Counted from the first letter of the stretch, positions 1-6,295 are shown. The stretch: DNA of 16,952 nucleotides from Oscillospiraceae bacterium (GCA_016295225.1 JAEDLP010000027.1:1-16952); one strand, 5' to 3'. Notes: generated from the sequence alone by a model not told the origin. Translations and numbers: made by a program.

Positions 1-271
1 CGAACACGATGCCGCCGTGGGTCCACTGGGGAGCGCGGGTGCTGCCCTGACGGGCGTGGCCGGTGCCCTTCTGTCTCCAGGGCTTCTTACCGCCGCCGGA
101 AACCTCTGCGCGGGTCAGAGCGCTCTGGGTGCCCTGACGGCAGTTTGCCAGGTGATTGACCACGACTGCGTGCACAGCGGGCTCATTGGGCTCTACGCCG
201 AAAACGCCAGCGGAGAGTTCCACCTCGCCGACCTGCTGGCCGGCCATGTTGTATACATTTGCTTTAGGCAT
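1..271 (-). CDS. rplD: 50S ribosomal protein L4, N-terminal part (cut by window edge)
   Basis: Ribosomal protein L4 (uL4), a 23S rRNA-binding protein whose long loop lines the exit tunnel. The frame starts at ATG 271 with MPKANVYNMAGQQVGEVEL and runs 90 codons to the window edge, so the C-terminal half is missing. The conserved L4 stretch is visible: VVNHLANCRQGT, TRAEVSGGGKKPWRQKGTG and ARQGSTRAPQWTHGG. It follows rplC by 19 bp, in the canonical S10-operon order S10-L3-L4. In Escherichia coli and other gammaproteobacteria L4 also represses its own operon through the S10 leader. Whether it does so here is inference, but the operon does have a long structured leader. The family call is very secure. 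Confidence 0.97.
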   Translation of the reverse strand, partial: MPKANVYNMAGQQVGEVELSAGVFGVEPNEPAVHAVVVNHLANCRQGTQSALTRAEVSGGGKKPWRQKGTGHARQGSTRAPQWTHGGIVF

Positions 272-290
272 TTCTCAAACTCTCCTTTCC

Positions 291-1016
291 TTAGCGGTTT
301 CTTGCAGATGCCTTCTGGGGGTTGGCACGTGCGGAAGCCTTCTGCGGGTTCAGGCTGATGCCGGCATCGCCCTTCTTCTCGCGGATGACCTTGGTGGTGG
401 ACTTCAGATAGACGATACCGCCCTTGGGGCCGGGAACGGCGCCGCAGACAGCGATCAGGTTGAATTCGGGATCCACGCTGACGACGTCCAGGTTCTGAAC
501 AGTGATCTGCTCGTTACCCATCTGACCAGCGCCGATCTTGCCCTTGAAGATACGAGAGGGATCGGTACCGGAGCCCATGGAACCTGCGTGACGATGGACG
601 GGGCCGCCGCCGTGGGTCATACGACCACGACCTGCGTTCCAGCGCTTGATAACGCCCTGGTAGCCCTTACCCTTGCTGATGCCGGTCACGTCGATGTGAT
701 CGCCCTTCACAAAGGTATCTGCCTTGATCTCGTCGCCCACGTTCATCTCAGCTGCCTTGTCCAGCTTGAACTCCTTGAGCACCTTCTTCATGGGGACTTC
801 TGCCTTCTTCAGGTGACCCTGTTCAGGCTTGGTGAGCTTCTTCTCGGTGGTGTCCTGGAAGCCCAGCTGCACGGCGTTGTAGCCGTCCTTCTCCTCGGTC
901 TTCTTCTGCACAACGACGCAGGGACCTGCTTCGATGACAGTGACCGGGATGACCTTACCGGCTTCGTCGAAGATCTGGGACATACCGATCTTTCTGCCGA
1001 TGATGGCCTTTTCCAT
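291..1016 (-). CDS. rplC: 50S ribosomal protein L3, with extended repeated C-terminus
   Basis: Ribosomal protein L3 (uL3), an early-assembling 50S protein whose extension reaches the peptidyl transferase centre. The 241-residue protein begins MEKAIIGRKIGMSQIFDEAG. It carries the typical central region with GGGPVHRHAGSMGSG, FKGKIGAGQMGNEQITVQ and the VPGPKGGIVYLKS end. A strong AAGGAGG lies upstream of ATG 1016. Bacterial L3 is usually about 205-215 residues. The extra length is a basic tail containing two copies of a nine-residue unit, NPQKASARA and NPQKASARN, just before the stop. It is the second gene of the S10 operon, separated from rpsJ by an unusually long 141-bp spacer. Confidence 0.97.
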   Translation of the reverse strand: MEKAIIGRKIGMSQIFDEAGKVIPVTVIEAGPCVVVQKKTEEKDGYNAVQLGFQDTTEKKLTKPEQGHLKKAEVPMKKVLKEFKLDKAAEMNVGDEIKADTFVKGDHIDVTGISKGKGYQGVIKRWNAGRGRMTHGGGPVHRHAGSMGSGTDPSRIFKGKIGAGQMGNEQITVQNLDVVSVDPEFNLIAVCGAVPGPKGGIVYLKSTTKVIREKKGDAGISLNPQKASARANPQKASARNR

Positions 1017-1090
1017 GTTGGTTTTCCTCCTTGTATAGGTTATTGGTTGGCAAACTTGACCATTGGGCTGTCATTGGTTTGTCAACATGA

Positions 1091-1123
1091 CCCGCCTGTC
1101 TCGATAAGGCGACAGGCAGCGGG
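1091..1123 (-). promoter_or_regulatory. hairpin in the rpsJ-rplC spacer
   Basis: The 141-bp gap between rpsJ and rplC (1017-1157) holds no gene. A 7-bp stem (1094-1100 with 1111-1117) continues after a three-base bulge into three further G-C pairs (1091-1093 with 1121-1123), closing a 10-nt loop. No U-tract follows on the minus strand, so it is not an ordinary terminator. The same gap has two copies of TTGGTTGGC on the plus strand (1043-1051 and 1133-1141). A role in mRNA processing, stability or translation of rplC is possible but not shown. Confidence 0.4.
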
Positions 1124-1157
1124 TACACTTAGTTGGTTGGCTCGATCCGCAGGGACC

Positions 1158-1469
1158 TTACAGCTTGATCTCGATCTCGACGCCAGCGGGCAGATCCAGG
1201 CTCATCAGCGCTTCCACGGTCTTGGGGCTGGGATTGTTGATGTCGATCAGGCGCTTGTGGGTGCGGCGCTCGAACTGCTCACGGCTGTCCTTATACTTAT
1301 GGACGGCGCGAAGGATGGTCACAACTTCCTTCTTGGTGGGCAGGGGGATGGGACCGGAAACGGTAGCGCCGGTTCTCTTGGCGGTCTCCACGATCTTCTC
1401 TGCGCTCTGGTCGATAAGCTGATGGTCATAAGCCTTCAGTCTGATGCGAATCATTTCATTCTGTGCCAT
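1158..1469 (-). CDS. rpsJ: 30S ribosomal protein S10 / NusE
   Basis: Ribosomal protein S10 (uS10), a 30S head protein that also acts as NusE in transcription antitermination with NusB. The 103-residue protein has the full family pattern: MIRIRLKAYDHQLIDQSA, ETAKRTGATVSGPIPLPT, VHKYKDSREQFERRTHKR and the C-terminal LPAGVEIEIKL. The length is normal. Start ATG 1469 is preceded by TTAGGAGG at 11-nt spacing. It is the promoter-proximal gene of the operon, preceded by a leader of about 270 nt and a consensus promoter at 1745-1773. No tuf or fus gene lies immediately upstream; that position is taken by the lactonase/orphan unit. Confidence 0.98.
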   Translation of the reverse strand: MAQNEMIRIRLKAYDHQLIDQSAEKIVETAKRTGATVSGPIPLPTKKEVVTILRAVHKYKDSREQFERRTHKRLIDINNPSPKTVEALMSLDLPAGVEIEIKL

Positions 1470-1738
1470 GTTGATGTCTTCCTCCTAAGAAACATACGAA
1501 GTGTCATTGTCTTTGCCACGCTCCGTACGGTGGGGAACCCGATACACTTATCCGTGCGTATCACTCCATAAGCATGAAGAAAACCGGCAAAATTCGCCGG
1601 CTTTATGGTTCTCCTGTCATGGCGATATACGCCATGCAGCAAGTTCCCCAGCCGCCCGATTCACGGACATACTCCGCGGAAGTTACCTCCTTTCGGAGCA
1701 ATCTCCCGCATCATCGCAGACTGCGCCCTTTCACGCGC
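1470..1738 (-). promoter_or_regulatory. structured 5' leader of the S10 operon
   Basis: This stretch of about 270 nt between the predicted transcription start and rpsJ has no convincing gene. It contains several hairpins when read on the minus strand. One is a 4-bp stem with a GAAA tetraloop (1687-1698). One is a perfect 7-bp stem CATGGCG/CGCCATG (1618-1636). One is a 9-bp stem with one G-U pair (1580-1604) whose distal arm ends in UUUU, like a weak attenuator. Long leaders that bind an r-protein are established for S10 operons (L4 in Escherichia coli). Calling this an r-protein leader is inference from position and structure. Confidence 0.5.
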
Positions 1739-1744
1739 TCATTT

Positions 1745-1773
1745 ATAATACACCCAAATCGTCTCTATGTCAA
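1745..1773 (-). promoter_or_regulatory. sigma-A promoter of the S10 operon
   Basis: On the minus strand a perfect -35 TTGACA (1773-1768) is followed, after exactly 17 bp, by -10 TATTAT (1750-1745). Transcription would start near 1738. The match to the housekeeping consensus fits the high output needed for a ribosomal operon. No intrinsic terminator is visible between the end of the upstream orphan gene (1805) and this promoter, so read-through from that unit is possible. Confidence 0.85.
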
Positions 1774-1804
1774 CTATTTTTTACAAACAAAGTCAACACC
1801 ATTA

Positions 1805-2170
1805 TCACCAAAATCCCCGGTTTTTAACCGTGCCGCTTGGCTGTTTTGTGCAGGCTCCGTAGAGGAGGGAGTCCGGAGTCTTCTGGTGGAGCATCAGGCA
1901 GACTGCCCAGGCGGTCTCGGAGGCGTCGCGGAAGGAGGTAGCGGGCCCCCAAGGGACCCGCTTCATCATAGCGACCATCCCCTCCAGCTCCTTGTAATCC
2001 TCGTCGCTGATCTCGAAGGGGTCGTAGGTCCGGTCCCGCAGGTTGGGCAGGTCGTCGGCCAGCCAGTGGGCATGGAGCTCTTGGATGCGCTTGGTGCTGC
2101 CGACCTTGGCAACGGTGCCGGCGCGCAGTTCATTGCCTAAGGCTGCTCCGGCAGCGGGAGTATAACTCAT
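1805..2170 (-). CDS. hypothetical protein downstream of lactonase-like hydrolase
   Basis: I do not recognise this 121-residue protein. It is a plausible real gene because it follows the hydrolase by 40 bp on the same strand and has an acceptable ribosome binding site. The start is chosen at ATG 2170 (MSYTPAAGAALGNEL), which has GGAAAGG about 10 nt upstream. An in-frame ATG nine codons earlier (2197) has no such site. The sequence is soluble and mildly acidic in the middle (FEISDEDYKELEGM), with a Trp-rich centre (RVPWGPATSFRDASETAWAV) and no signal peptide or membrane segment. By context it belongs with the transporter and hydrolase under LysR control, perhaps as a small accessory or partner protein. 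That role is inference only. Confidence 0.7.
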   Translation of the reverse strand: MSYTPAAGAALGNELRAGTVAKVGSTKRIQELHAHWLADDLPNLRDRTYDPFEISDEDYKELEGMVAMMKRVPWGPATSFRDASETAWAVCLMLHQKTPDSLLYGACTKQPSGTVKNRGFW

Positions 2171-2210
2171 AGTTATGCGCCTTTCCAATCCATTCATTGT
2201 AATCGCGCGG

Positions 2211-2987
2211 TTATTCTATCCAGCCCCTGGCCGCCCATTCCTGGATCTGGTCAAAGTCGTGGCCGAAGAGGAGCTCCGCGTCGTACTCCTTCTCCATGGC
2301 CTTGATCCGGGCCAGGTTATCGAAGAACTCATCGGTGGTCTTGTTGATGGTGCCGCCAGGGGGCAACCCCAGGTCGTAGCTTTCCCGGGAGTAGACGGTG
2401 TCGCTGGTGGCGAGAATGGTGCCGCTGTGCTCGGTCTTGAGAATCAGGCCGATGACCCCGGGGGTGTGGGACTTCTGGACGAAAAGCCCCAAGTCGTCGG
2501 CCAGCCAGGTGTCCTGGCTGACGGGATCGAACCGGATGCCCTCCACGTCGAAGAGTTCCCGGATGTAGGCCCCGCCATTACCGGTGGTGACGCTGAACCA
2601 GGCCTCCTTCAGATCGGCCTCGGAGACCATCACCTTTTCGATTGCCTTGGTGCCCACGAAGTACTTCAGGCCGGCGGCGTGATCGAAGTGCAGGTGGGAG
2701 ATAATGATCCGATCAATATCGTCGGGGGTCAGCCCCTTGGCGGCCAGGGCCTCCTTGACGGAGATGCACTCCACCACCGGGTAGTTGTGCTTCATCTCCG
2801 GGGTGTAGAGCTTCTGGTGCTCATGGCAGTTGCCGGTGTCGTAGAGGATGTTGCCCAGGGTGGGGTGCTGGATCAGGAGGGCCACAGCGGGGGATTTGAT
2901 CATCTCCCCCTCGTCCTCCCACTGGACCAGACGGAACTTGGGGAACTCCATTCTGCCCAGATACAGCACACTGATTTTCATACCCAT
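2211..2987 (-). CDS. metallo-beta-lactamase-fold hydrolase, N-acyl-homoserine-lactonase-like
   Basis: A 258-residue metallo-beta-lactamase-fold enzyme of the AHL-lactonase (AiiA/AttM-like) group, which uses two metal ions to open lactone rings or hydrolyse related esters. Visible metal ligands are HLHFDH (98-103), H174 in SHTPG, D196 in TSDTVYS and H243 in LFGHDFDQ. This is the complete set for a dinuclear site, and the length is normal. No signal peptide is seen, so it acts in the cytoplasm. The start at GTATGGGTATG (2987) has AAAGGAG 9-10 nt upstream. It lies 136 bp after the MFS gene and 40 bp before the orphan. A repeat of the putative LysR site lies upstream of it. Quorum-signal lactones are one possible substrate; other lactones or esters fit equally well. 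Confidence 0.88.
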   Translation of the reverse strand: MGMKISVLYLGRMEFPKFRLVQWEDEGEMIKSPAVALLIQHPTLGNILYDTGNCHEHQKLYTPEMKHNYPVVECISVKEALAAKGLTPDDIDRIIISHLHFDHAAGLKYFVGTKAIEKVMVSEADLKEAWFSVTTGNGGAYIRELFDVEGIRFDPVSQDTWLADDLGLFVQKSHTPGVIGLILKTEHSGTILATSDTVYSRESYDLGLPPGGTINKTTDEFFDNLARIKAMEKEYDAELLFGHDFDQIQEWAARGWIE

Positions 2988-3033
2988 ACCGCATTTCTCC
3001 TTTATATATAATGTAGCGTATGTTCCTATTCCT

Positions 3034-3062
3034 ATTGAACTTCACCCGACCGAAAAAATCAA
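3034..3062 (-). promoter_or_regulatory. candidate promoter of the lactonase-like gene
   Basis: On the minus strand TTGATT (3062-3057) and TTCAAT (3039-3034) are separated by 17 bp. Each matches the sigma-A consensus at four of six positions. The predicted start near 3027 places the centre of the 20-bp repeat (3081-3100) at about -64, the position LysR-type activators favour. The boxes are weak, as expected of an activated promoter, and the assignment depends on the repeat. Confidence 0.4.
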
Positions 3063-3080
3063 TCCACAGAAATCCATAAA

Positions 3081-3100
3081 TCCATTCCTTTTTCGCATAA
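3081..3100. promoter_or_regulatory. putative LysR operator, copy 1 (exact 20-bp repeat)
   Basis: These 20 bases are identical to 4413-4432 in the same orientation. The core ATTC-N7-GCAT is an imperfect dyad containing T-N11-A (T3085, A3097), the minimal LysR-type binding pattern. It lies upstream of the lactonase-like gene. The second copy lies between the divergent LysR and MFS genes, so both are natural targets of that regulator. Confidence 0.55.
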
Positions 3101-3123
3101 GTCCCGAGAAAAGCTCCTGATTT

Positions 3124-4326
3124 CTAATTCCTCTTTTTCCTCAGAAGGACCAGCAGAAGAACCATCCCCACGCCGCCGGCAGCGGTGGAAAAGGCCAGCA
3201 GGCTGACCACCCCTGCCCAGTCCAGAAGGAACCCTCCCAGGAACCCGGCCAGAACCGCCCCGATGGTCATAGCCATGGCGAAGTAGGCCTGCCCCTGAAC
3301 CCGATCCTCCGGGGCGACGATCCCGTTGATCCAATAGATGGAGGCCAGGGTGAAGAGCGCATAGCCGGGCATTTCAAAAATCTGAACGACGTAGATGACC
3401 GGGATGTTGGGGGCCGCCAGTTCTCCCAGGGCATGGAGGAAGAACCCGGCGCCGCAGATACGGACCCAGAACCGGCTGTCCGCCCGTTTCAGCAAAAGAC
3501 CGAAGCCAAAAAGAACGGGCAGCTCCACCACGCTCTGGATAAAGAGCATGTTCCCCATCTCCTGGCTGGCCCCGCCCAGAGGCCCGACGATCTGGAAGGC
3601 GTAGGTATTCAGGATATTGTGGCTGAGGAAGAGACAGACCACCCCCAGCAGGATCCAAGCCATCCCCCGGTATTTCAGCAGGAAGGCCCCTCCTGTTGTC
3701 TCACCAGCGGAGGCCTCCCCTTCCGCAGACATCCTGCCGTCCCCCGGCGTCCGAAAACGGAAGGTAAGCACCGCCAGAAGGAGGACGAGGGTCACCGCTA
3801 GCATGACCAGCGGGAGGACGTCCTCCCCAAACCAGAGGACCAGGGTACCGCACAGGGAGGAGAACACCGCAAAGCCAATGGACCCGGCCCCTCGGGCGGC
3901 GCCGAAGTTCAGAGGGATCCCCCGGTTCAGGCAGTCCATCCCCAAAGCACTGCACAGAGGGAGGATCAGCTGGATGAGCACCAGAAGCCCGCTGTACAGG
4001 AGGATCTGAGGGACCCGGCCGGGCAGGCATTTCAGCAAAAGGCAGAGCCCGGTCTGCCCAAGAATCAGCAGGGCGGCGAACTGCCGCAGAGCCAGCCTGC
4101 GCAGATGGTCCGCCCTCCGGGAGACGAAAGGCTGGAGCAGGGCCGACAGGACACCAGCCACAGAGATCACAATCCCGATCTCCGTGTTGCGGAACCCCTG
4201 GTGGAGCAGATAGACGCTGGCGAAGGTGATAATCACACAGTAGCAGGGCCAGTAGCTGGCCTGGATGAGGGTATAGCGGGCGGTGGCCCACCGGCTCCCC
4301 CCGGGACAACGGGTCAAAGACGCCAT
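3124..4326 (-). CDS. MFS transporter (MFS_1-like / nucleoside-proton symporter-like)
   Basis: A 400-residue integral membrane protein of the major facilitator superfamily, with 11-12 hydrophobic segments. N-terminal features match the LacY/NupG-like MFS_1_like group: an aromatic first helix (QASYWPCYCVIITFASVYLLH), GFRNTEIGIVIS, the cytoplasmic loop RRADHLRR between helices 2 and 3, and NFGAARGAGSIGFAV in the next repeat. A polar linker around residues 200-215 separates the two halves. The C-terminus ends in RKKRN. Start ATG 4326 has AAAGGAGG 6-8 nt upstream. It has a good promoter (4359-4388) and is divergent from a LysR gene. The direction of transport and the substrate cannot be read from sequence. 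By context it imports or exports the compound handled by the downstream hydrolase. Confidence 0.85.
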   Translation of the reverse strand: MASLTRCPGGSRWATARYTLIQASYWPCYCVIITFASVYLLHQGFRNTEIGIVISVAGVLSALLQPFVSRRADHLRRLALRQFAALLILGQTGLCLLLKCLPGRVPQILLYSGLLVLIQLILPLCSALGMDCLNRGIPLNFGAARGAGSIGFAVFSSLCGTLVLWFGEDVLPLVMLAVTLVLLLAVLTFRFRTPGDGRMSAEGEASAGETTGGAFLLKYRGMAWILLGVVCLFLSHNILNTYAFQIVGPLGGASQEMGNMLFIQSVVELPVLFGFGLLLKRADSRFWVRICGAGFFLHALGELAAPNIPVIYVVQIFEMPGYALFTLASIYWINGIVAPEDRVQGQAYFAMAMTIGAVLAGFLGGFLLDWAGVVSLLAFSTAAGGVGMVLLLVLLRKKRN

Positions 4327-4358
4327 GGTCCCCCTCCTTTCTCTCTGTCTTTTTCTTT

Positions 4359-4388
4359 AGTATAGCATCCCCGTCTGGGGCTGTACAA
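4359..4388 (-). promoter_or_regulatory. promoter of the MFS gene
   Basis: On the minus strand TTGTAC (4388-4383) and TATACT (4364-4359) are spaced by 18 bp, giving a start near 4352. The centre of the putative LysR operator at 4413-4432 would lie at about -71, close to the usual activation site of LysR-type regulators. Confidence 0.7.
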
Positions 4389-4412
4389 CAGAAAAATGGC
4401 ACAGCCGGGTTT

Positions 4413-4432
4413 TCCATTCCTTTTTCGCATAA
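4413..4432. promoter_or_regulatory. putative LysR operator, copy 2 (exact 20-bp repeat)
   Basis: Identical to 3081-3100, with the T-N11-A core at T4417 and A4429. It lies in the 142-bp divergent region between the MFS and LysR genes. It overlaps a weak LysR-gene promoter (TTCCTT 4417-4422, TAAAAT 4440-4445, 17-bp spacer). That layout would let the regulator repress itself while activating the transporter. Confidence 0.6.
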
Positions 4433-4468
4433 ATCGTGATAAAATCAAAGAAAAAGGAGGGAGCCTCC

Positions 4469-5353
4469 GTGAACATCGACCATCTGCGCTACTTCATCGT
4501 TCTTTCCCAGGAAATGCATTACAGCCGGGCTGCCGAACGGCTGAGCATCTCCCAGTCGGGTCTCAGCCACGCCATCGCCGCCCTGGAAAAAGAGCTGGGC
4601 GTTCCCCTCTTCCGAAAGAGCGGCCGGGGCATCCAGCTGGGGCAATACGGCCTGTCCCTGCTGCCCCAGGCTCAGCAGATCGTCTCCATGGCGGACAGCT
4701 GCCTCCACTCCTTCCGTATGCTCCGGGAGGGCGTGGGAACCATCCGGCTGAAAACCATCCCCCTCCTCATCATCCCCACAGTGACCAGACTCTGCCGTCT
4801 CTTCAAGGAACAGAACCCCGGCTGTGACTTTCAGTTCTCCACGGGCATGTCCCGGGAGGTCTGCCAGGCTCTGAAGGAGGACAAGATCGACATCGGCTTC
4901 TGCTCCAAGCCCATCGAGGACCCCTCCCTGGAATATGTCTCCATCCAGCGGCGGCGTTTGGTGGCGGCGGTTCCCCCGGATCACCCTCTGGCCGGGCAGG
5001 AGACCGTGTCCCTGGAGGACACCCTCCCCTACCCCCACGTGACCTACTCCTGGGTCAGCGGCCAGCGGGACATGGTGGACAAGGTCTTCGCCCCGGTGAG
5101 GGACCAGTGGCGCATCGCCTACGAGGTGGAGGACGCCAACTTCATCACGGAACTGGTGGCCCAGGGCTTTGGGATCACCGTCATGCTGGACACCCCTCCC
5201 GTCCACCGGCCCGACGTGAAAATCCTGCCCCTGACCACCCCAGACAGCGAGAGCCACTTCTACATCGCCCGCCGAAAGGACCTCCACCCCCTGTCGGCCA
5301 TCGACCGGTTCTTCGACTTCTGCGTGGAGACCAGCAAAGATCCCCCTCTGTAA
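4469..5353 (+). CDS. LysR-family transcriptional regulator
   Basis: A 294-residue LysR-type regulator. The N-terminal winged helix-turn-helix is clear in residues 1-60: NIDHLRYFIVLSQEMHYSRA, AERLSISQSGLSHAIAALE, KELGVPLFRKSGRGIQL. It is followed by a periplasmic-binding-protein-like effector domain containing DIGFCSKPIED and LVAAVPPDHPLAGQ, with a late VAQGFGITVML. The start is GTG 4469, eight bases after AAGGAGG (4454-4460). An in-frame GTG at 4436 has no ribosome site. The gene is divergent from the MFS-hydrolase-orphan unit, the classic layout for a local LysR activator. The 20-bp repeats in both target regions support that. The inducer is unknown. Confidence 0.92.
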   Translation: MNIDHLRYFIVLSQEMHYSRAAERLSISQSGLSHAIAALEKELGVPLFRKSGRGIQLGQYGLSLLPQAQQIVSMADSCLHSFRMLREGVGTIRLKTIPLLIIPTVTRLCRLFKEQNPGCDFQFSTGMSREVCQALKEDKIDIGFCSKPIEDPSLEYVSIQRRRLVAAVPPDHPLAGQETVSLEDTLPYPHVTYSWVSGQRDMVDKVFAPVRDQWRIAYEVEDANFITELVAQGFGITVMLDTPPVHRPDVKILPLTTPDSESHFYIARRKDLHPLSAIDRFFDFCVETSKDPPL

Positions 5354-5356
5354 CGC

Positions 5357-5389
5357 CCGACAATCCCTTTTGTCGGCTTCCCTTTTCTT
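5357..5389 (+). terminator. terminator of the LysR gene
   Basis: A 7-bp stem CCGACAA/TTGTCGG (5357-5363 with 5370-5376) and a 6-nt loop lie four bases after the LysR stop, followed by a pyrimidine-rich tail with a run of four T. The tail is imperfect, and it runs straight into the -35 box of the next gene. Confidence 0.55.
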
Positions 5390-5416
5390 GACATTCCCGC
5401 TTCCTGCTTTTACAAT
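5388..5416 (+). promoter_or_regulatory. promoter of the TetR-family gene
   Basis: TTGACA (5388-5393), 17-bp spacer, TACAAT (5411-5416): five or six of six matches at both boxes. The start would be near 5423, giving a leader of only about 20 nt before the start codon. Confidence 0.85.
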
Positions 5417-5445
5417 ATAGAAATCCATTTTTGGAGGCGATCCCC

Positions 5446-6027
5446 ATGCAAGAGAATCCCCGCGCCCAGCGGACCTACGACCTGCTGCTCAAGGCCCTGA
5501 CCGACCTGCTGGCGGAGACGCCCTTCGATGAGATCCGGGTCACCGACCTCTGCGAACGGGCCGGGGTCCACCGCTCCACCTTCTACGCCCACTTCGAAGA
5601 CAAGCGCCATCTGCTTACCTTCGGCATCCAGGAGCTGATGGATGTCTTCGTCCCCCCTTCCCCCAATCACCAGGACTTTCAGCACGCCCTGCGCCGGGTC
5701 TTCAAATATTTCCTGAAATACAAGCAGGAGTACACCCACCTTTTTCTGGACCCCCGGAACGCCTCGGCCAAGGATCTGTTCCGACGGGAATACATCCGGG
5801 CCTTTAGGGGCCTGCTGAAACACCGGTTCCCCGAGGTCCCCGCAGCCGATCAGGATCTCTACAGCCACTATTTCATCGGTGGCCTTCTGACCCTGGTGGA
5901 CCGCTGGTTGGAGACCGACACCACCACCCCGCCCGACCAACTGGCCGCCCAGTTTGTCCGGCTCATCCCCAACCACGAGGATATCTTCGGCGGCCGGCCG
6001 CCGGAATGCGAAAACCCCTCCCTCTGA
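5446..6027 (+). CDS. TetR/AcrR-family transcriptional regulator
   Basis: A 193-residue TetR-family repressor. The N-terminal DNA-binding domain is intact (residues 8-55): RAQRTYDLLLKALTDLLAET, then DEIRVTDLCERAGVHRSTFY and AHFEDKRHLL, the family helix-turn-helix signature. The C-terminal half, with SHYFIGGLLTLVDRWLETD, resembles the effector domain seen in DhaS-like and other Firmicutes regulators. The start at ATG 5446 lies eight bases after GGAGG. An in-frame TTG at 5431 precedes that site and is not used. The gene stands alone with its own promoter and terminator, so its target is not obvious. No clear palindromic operator was found at its own promoter. Confidence 0.88.
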   Translation: MQENPRAQRTYDLLLKALTDLLAETPFDEIRVTDLCERAGVHRSTFYAHFEDKRHLLTFGIQELMDVFVPPSPNHQDFQHALRRVFKYFLKYKQEYTHLFLDPRNASAKDLFRREYIRAFRGLLKHRFPEVPAADQDLYSHYFIGGLLTLVDRWLETDTTTPPDQLAAQFVRLIPNHEDIFGGRPPECENPSL

Positions 6028-6051
6028 CGAGGAAGGGGTTTCTTCTTTCTT
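6012..6051 (+). terminator. terminator overlapping the end of the TetR gene
   Basis: A 13-bp stem with one mismatch (6012-6024 with 6029-6041), a four-base loop and a T-rich tail (6039-6051). The stop codon TGA (6025-6027) sits in the loop and the last codons form the left arm. Confidence 0.85.
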
Positions 6052-6101
6052 ATGTTAGGATACGGGCATATCCGTTCTGCCGGGGATTCCCCCACGGGCA
6101 C

Positions 6102-6135
6102 AAAAAAACACCCGAAATCGGATCGATTTCAGGTG
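6102..6135 (-). terminator. terminator of the tRNA operon
   Basis: On the minus strand a 12-bp stem (6135-6124 with 6120-6109, one G-U pair) with a three-base loop is followed by seven T. It lies five bases after the CCA end of tRNA-Val. Confidence 0.92.
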
Positions 6136-6140
6136 CTTAT

Positions 6141-6216
6141 TGGTGGAGACAACAGAACTCGAATCTGTGACCTCTCGCGTGTGAGGCGAGCGCTCTACCA
6201 GCTGAGCTATGCCTCC
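6141..6216 (-). tRNA. tRNA-Val (CAC)
   Basis: A complete 76-nt cloverleaf: acceptor GGAGGCA/TGTCTCC, D-arm GCTC..GAGC, anticodon stem CTCGC/GCGAG with loop CTCACAC (anticodon CAC, reads GUG), T-arm ACAGA-TTCGAGT-TCTGT, and an encoded CCA. It is the last gene of the three-tRNA operon and starts three bases after tRNA-Glu. Confidence 0.97.
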
Positions 6217-6219
6217 ATG

Positions 6220-6294
6220 TGGTGACCCGTACGGGACTCGAACCCATGTTACCGCCGTGAAAGGGCGGTGTCTTAACCACTTGACCAACGGGCC
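6220..6294 (-). tRNA. tRNA-Glu (TTC)
   Basis: A 75-nt cloverleaf with acceptor GGCCCGT/ACGGGTC, anticodon stem CCGCC/GGCGG with loop CTTTCAC (anticodon TTC, reads GAA/GAG), T-arm ATGGG-TTCGAGT-CCCGT, and an encoded CCA. It is the middle gene of the operon. A 9-bp hairpin separates it from tRNA-Met. Confidence 0.97.
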
Positions 6295-6295
6295 G

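Noticed and set aside
156..1571. Long open frame (471 codons) on the plus strand opposite rplD, rplC and rpsJ
   Set aside because: It is antisense to three unmistakable ribosomal genes, with no family resemblance or ribosome site. GC-rich third positions keep the opposite frame open.
1617..1670. 17-codon frame in the S10 leader (minus strand) as a leader peptide
   Set aside because: The nearest purine-rich sites are either 1-2 or about 15 bases from the ATG, both wrong spacing, and there is no run of regulatory codons. The structured RNA explains the region better.
5989..6002. 14-bp perfect palindrome GGCGGCCGGCCGCC near the end of the TetR gene as an operator
   Set aside because: It lies inside the coding region, encodes ordinary residues (GGRPP) and is expected by chance in such GC-rich codons. 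It is far from any promoter.
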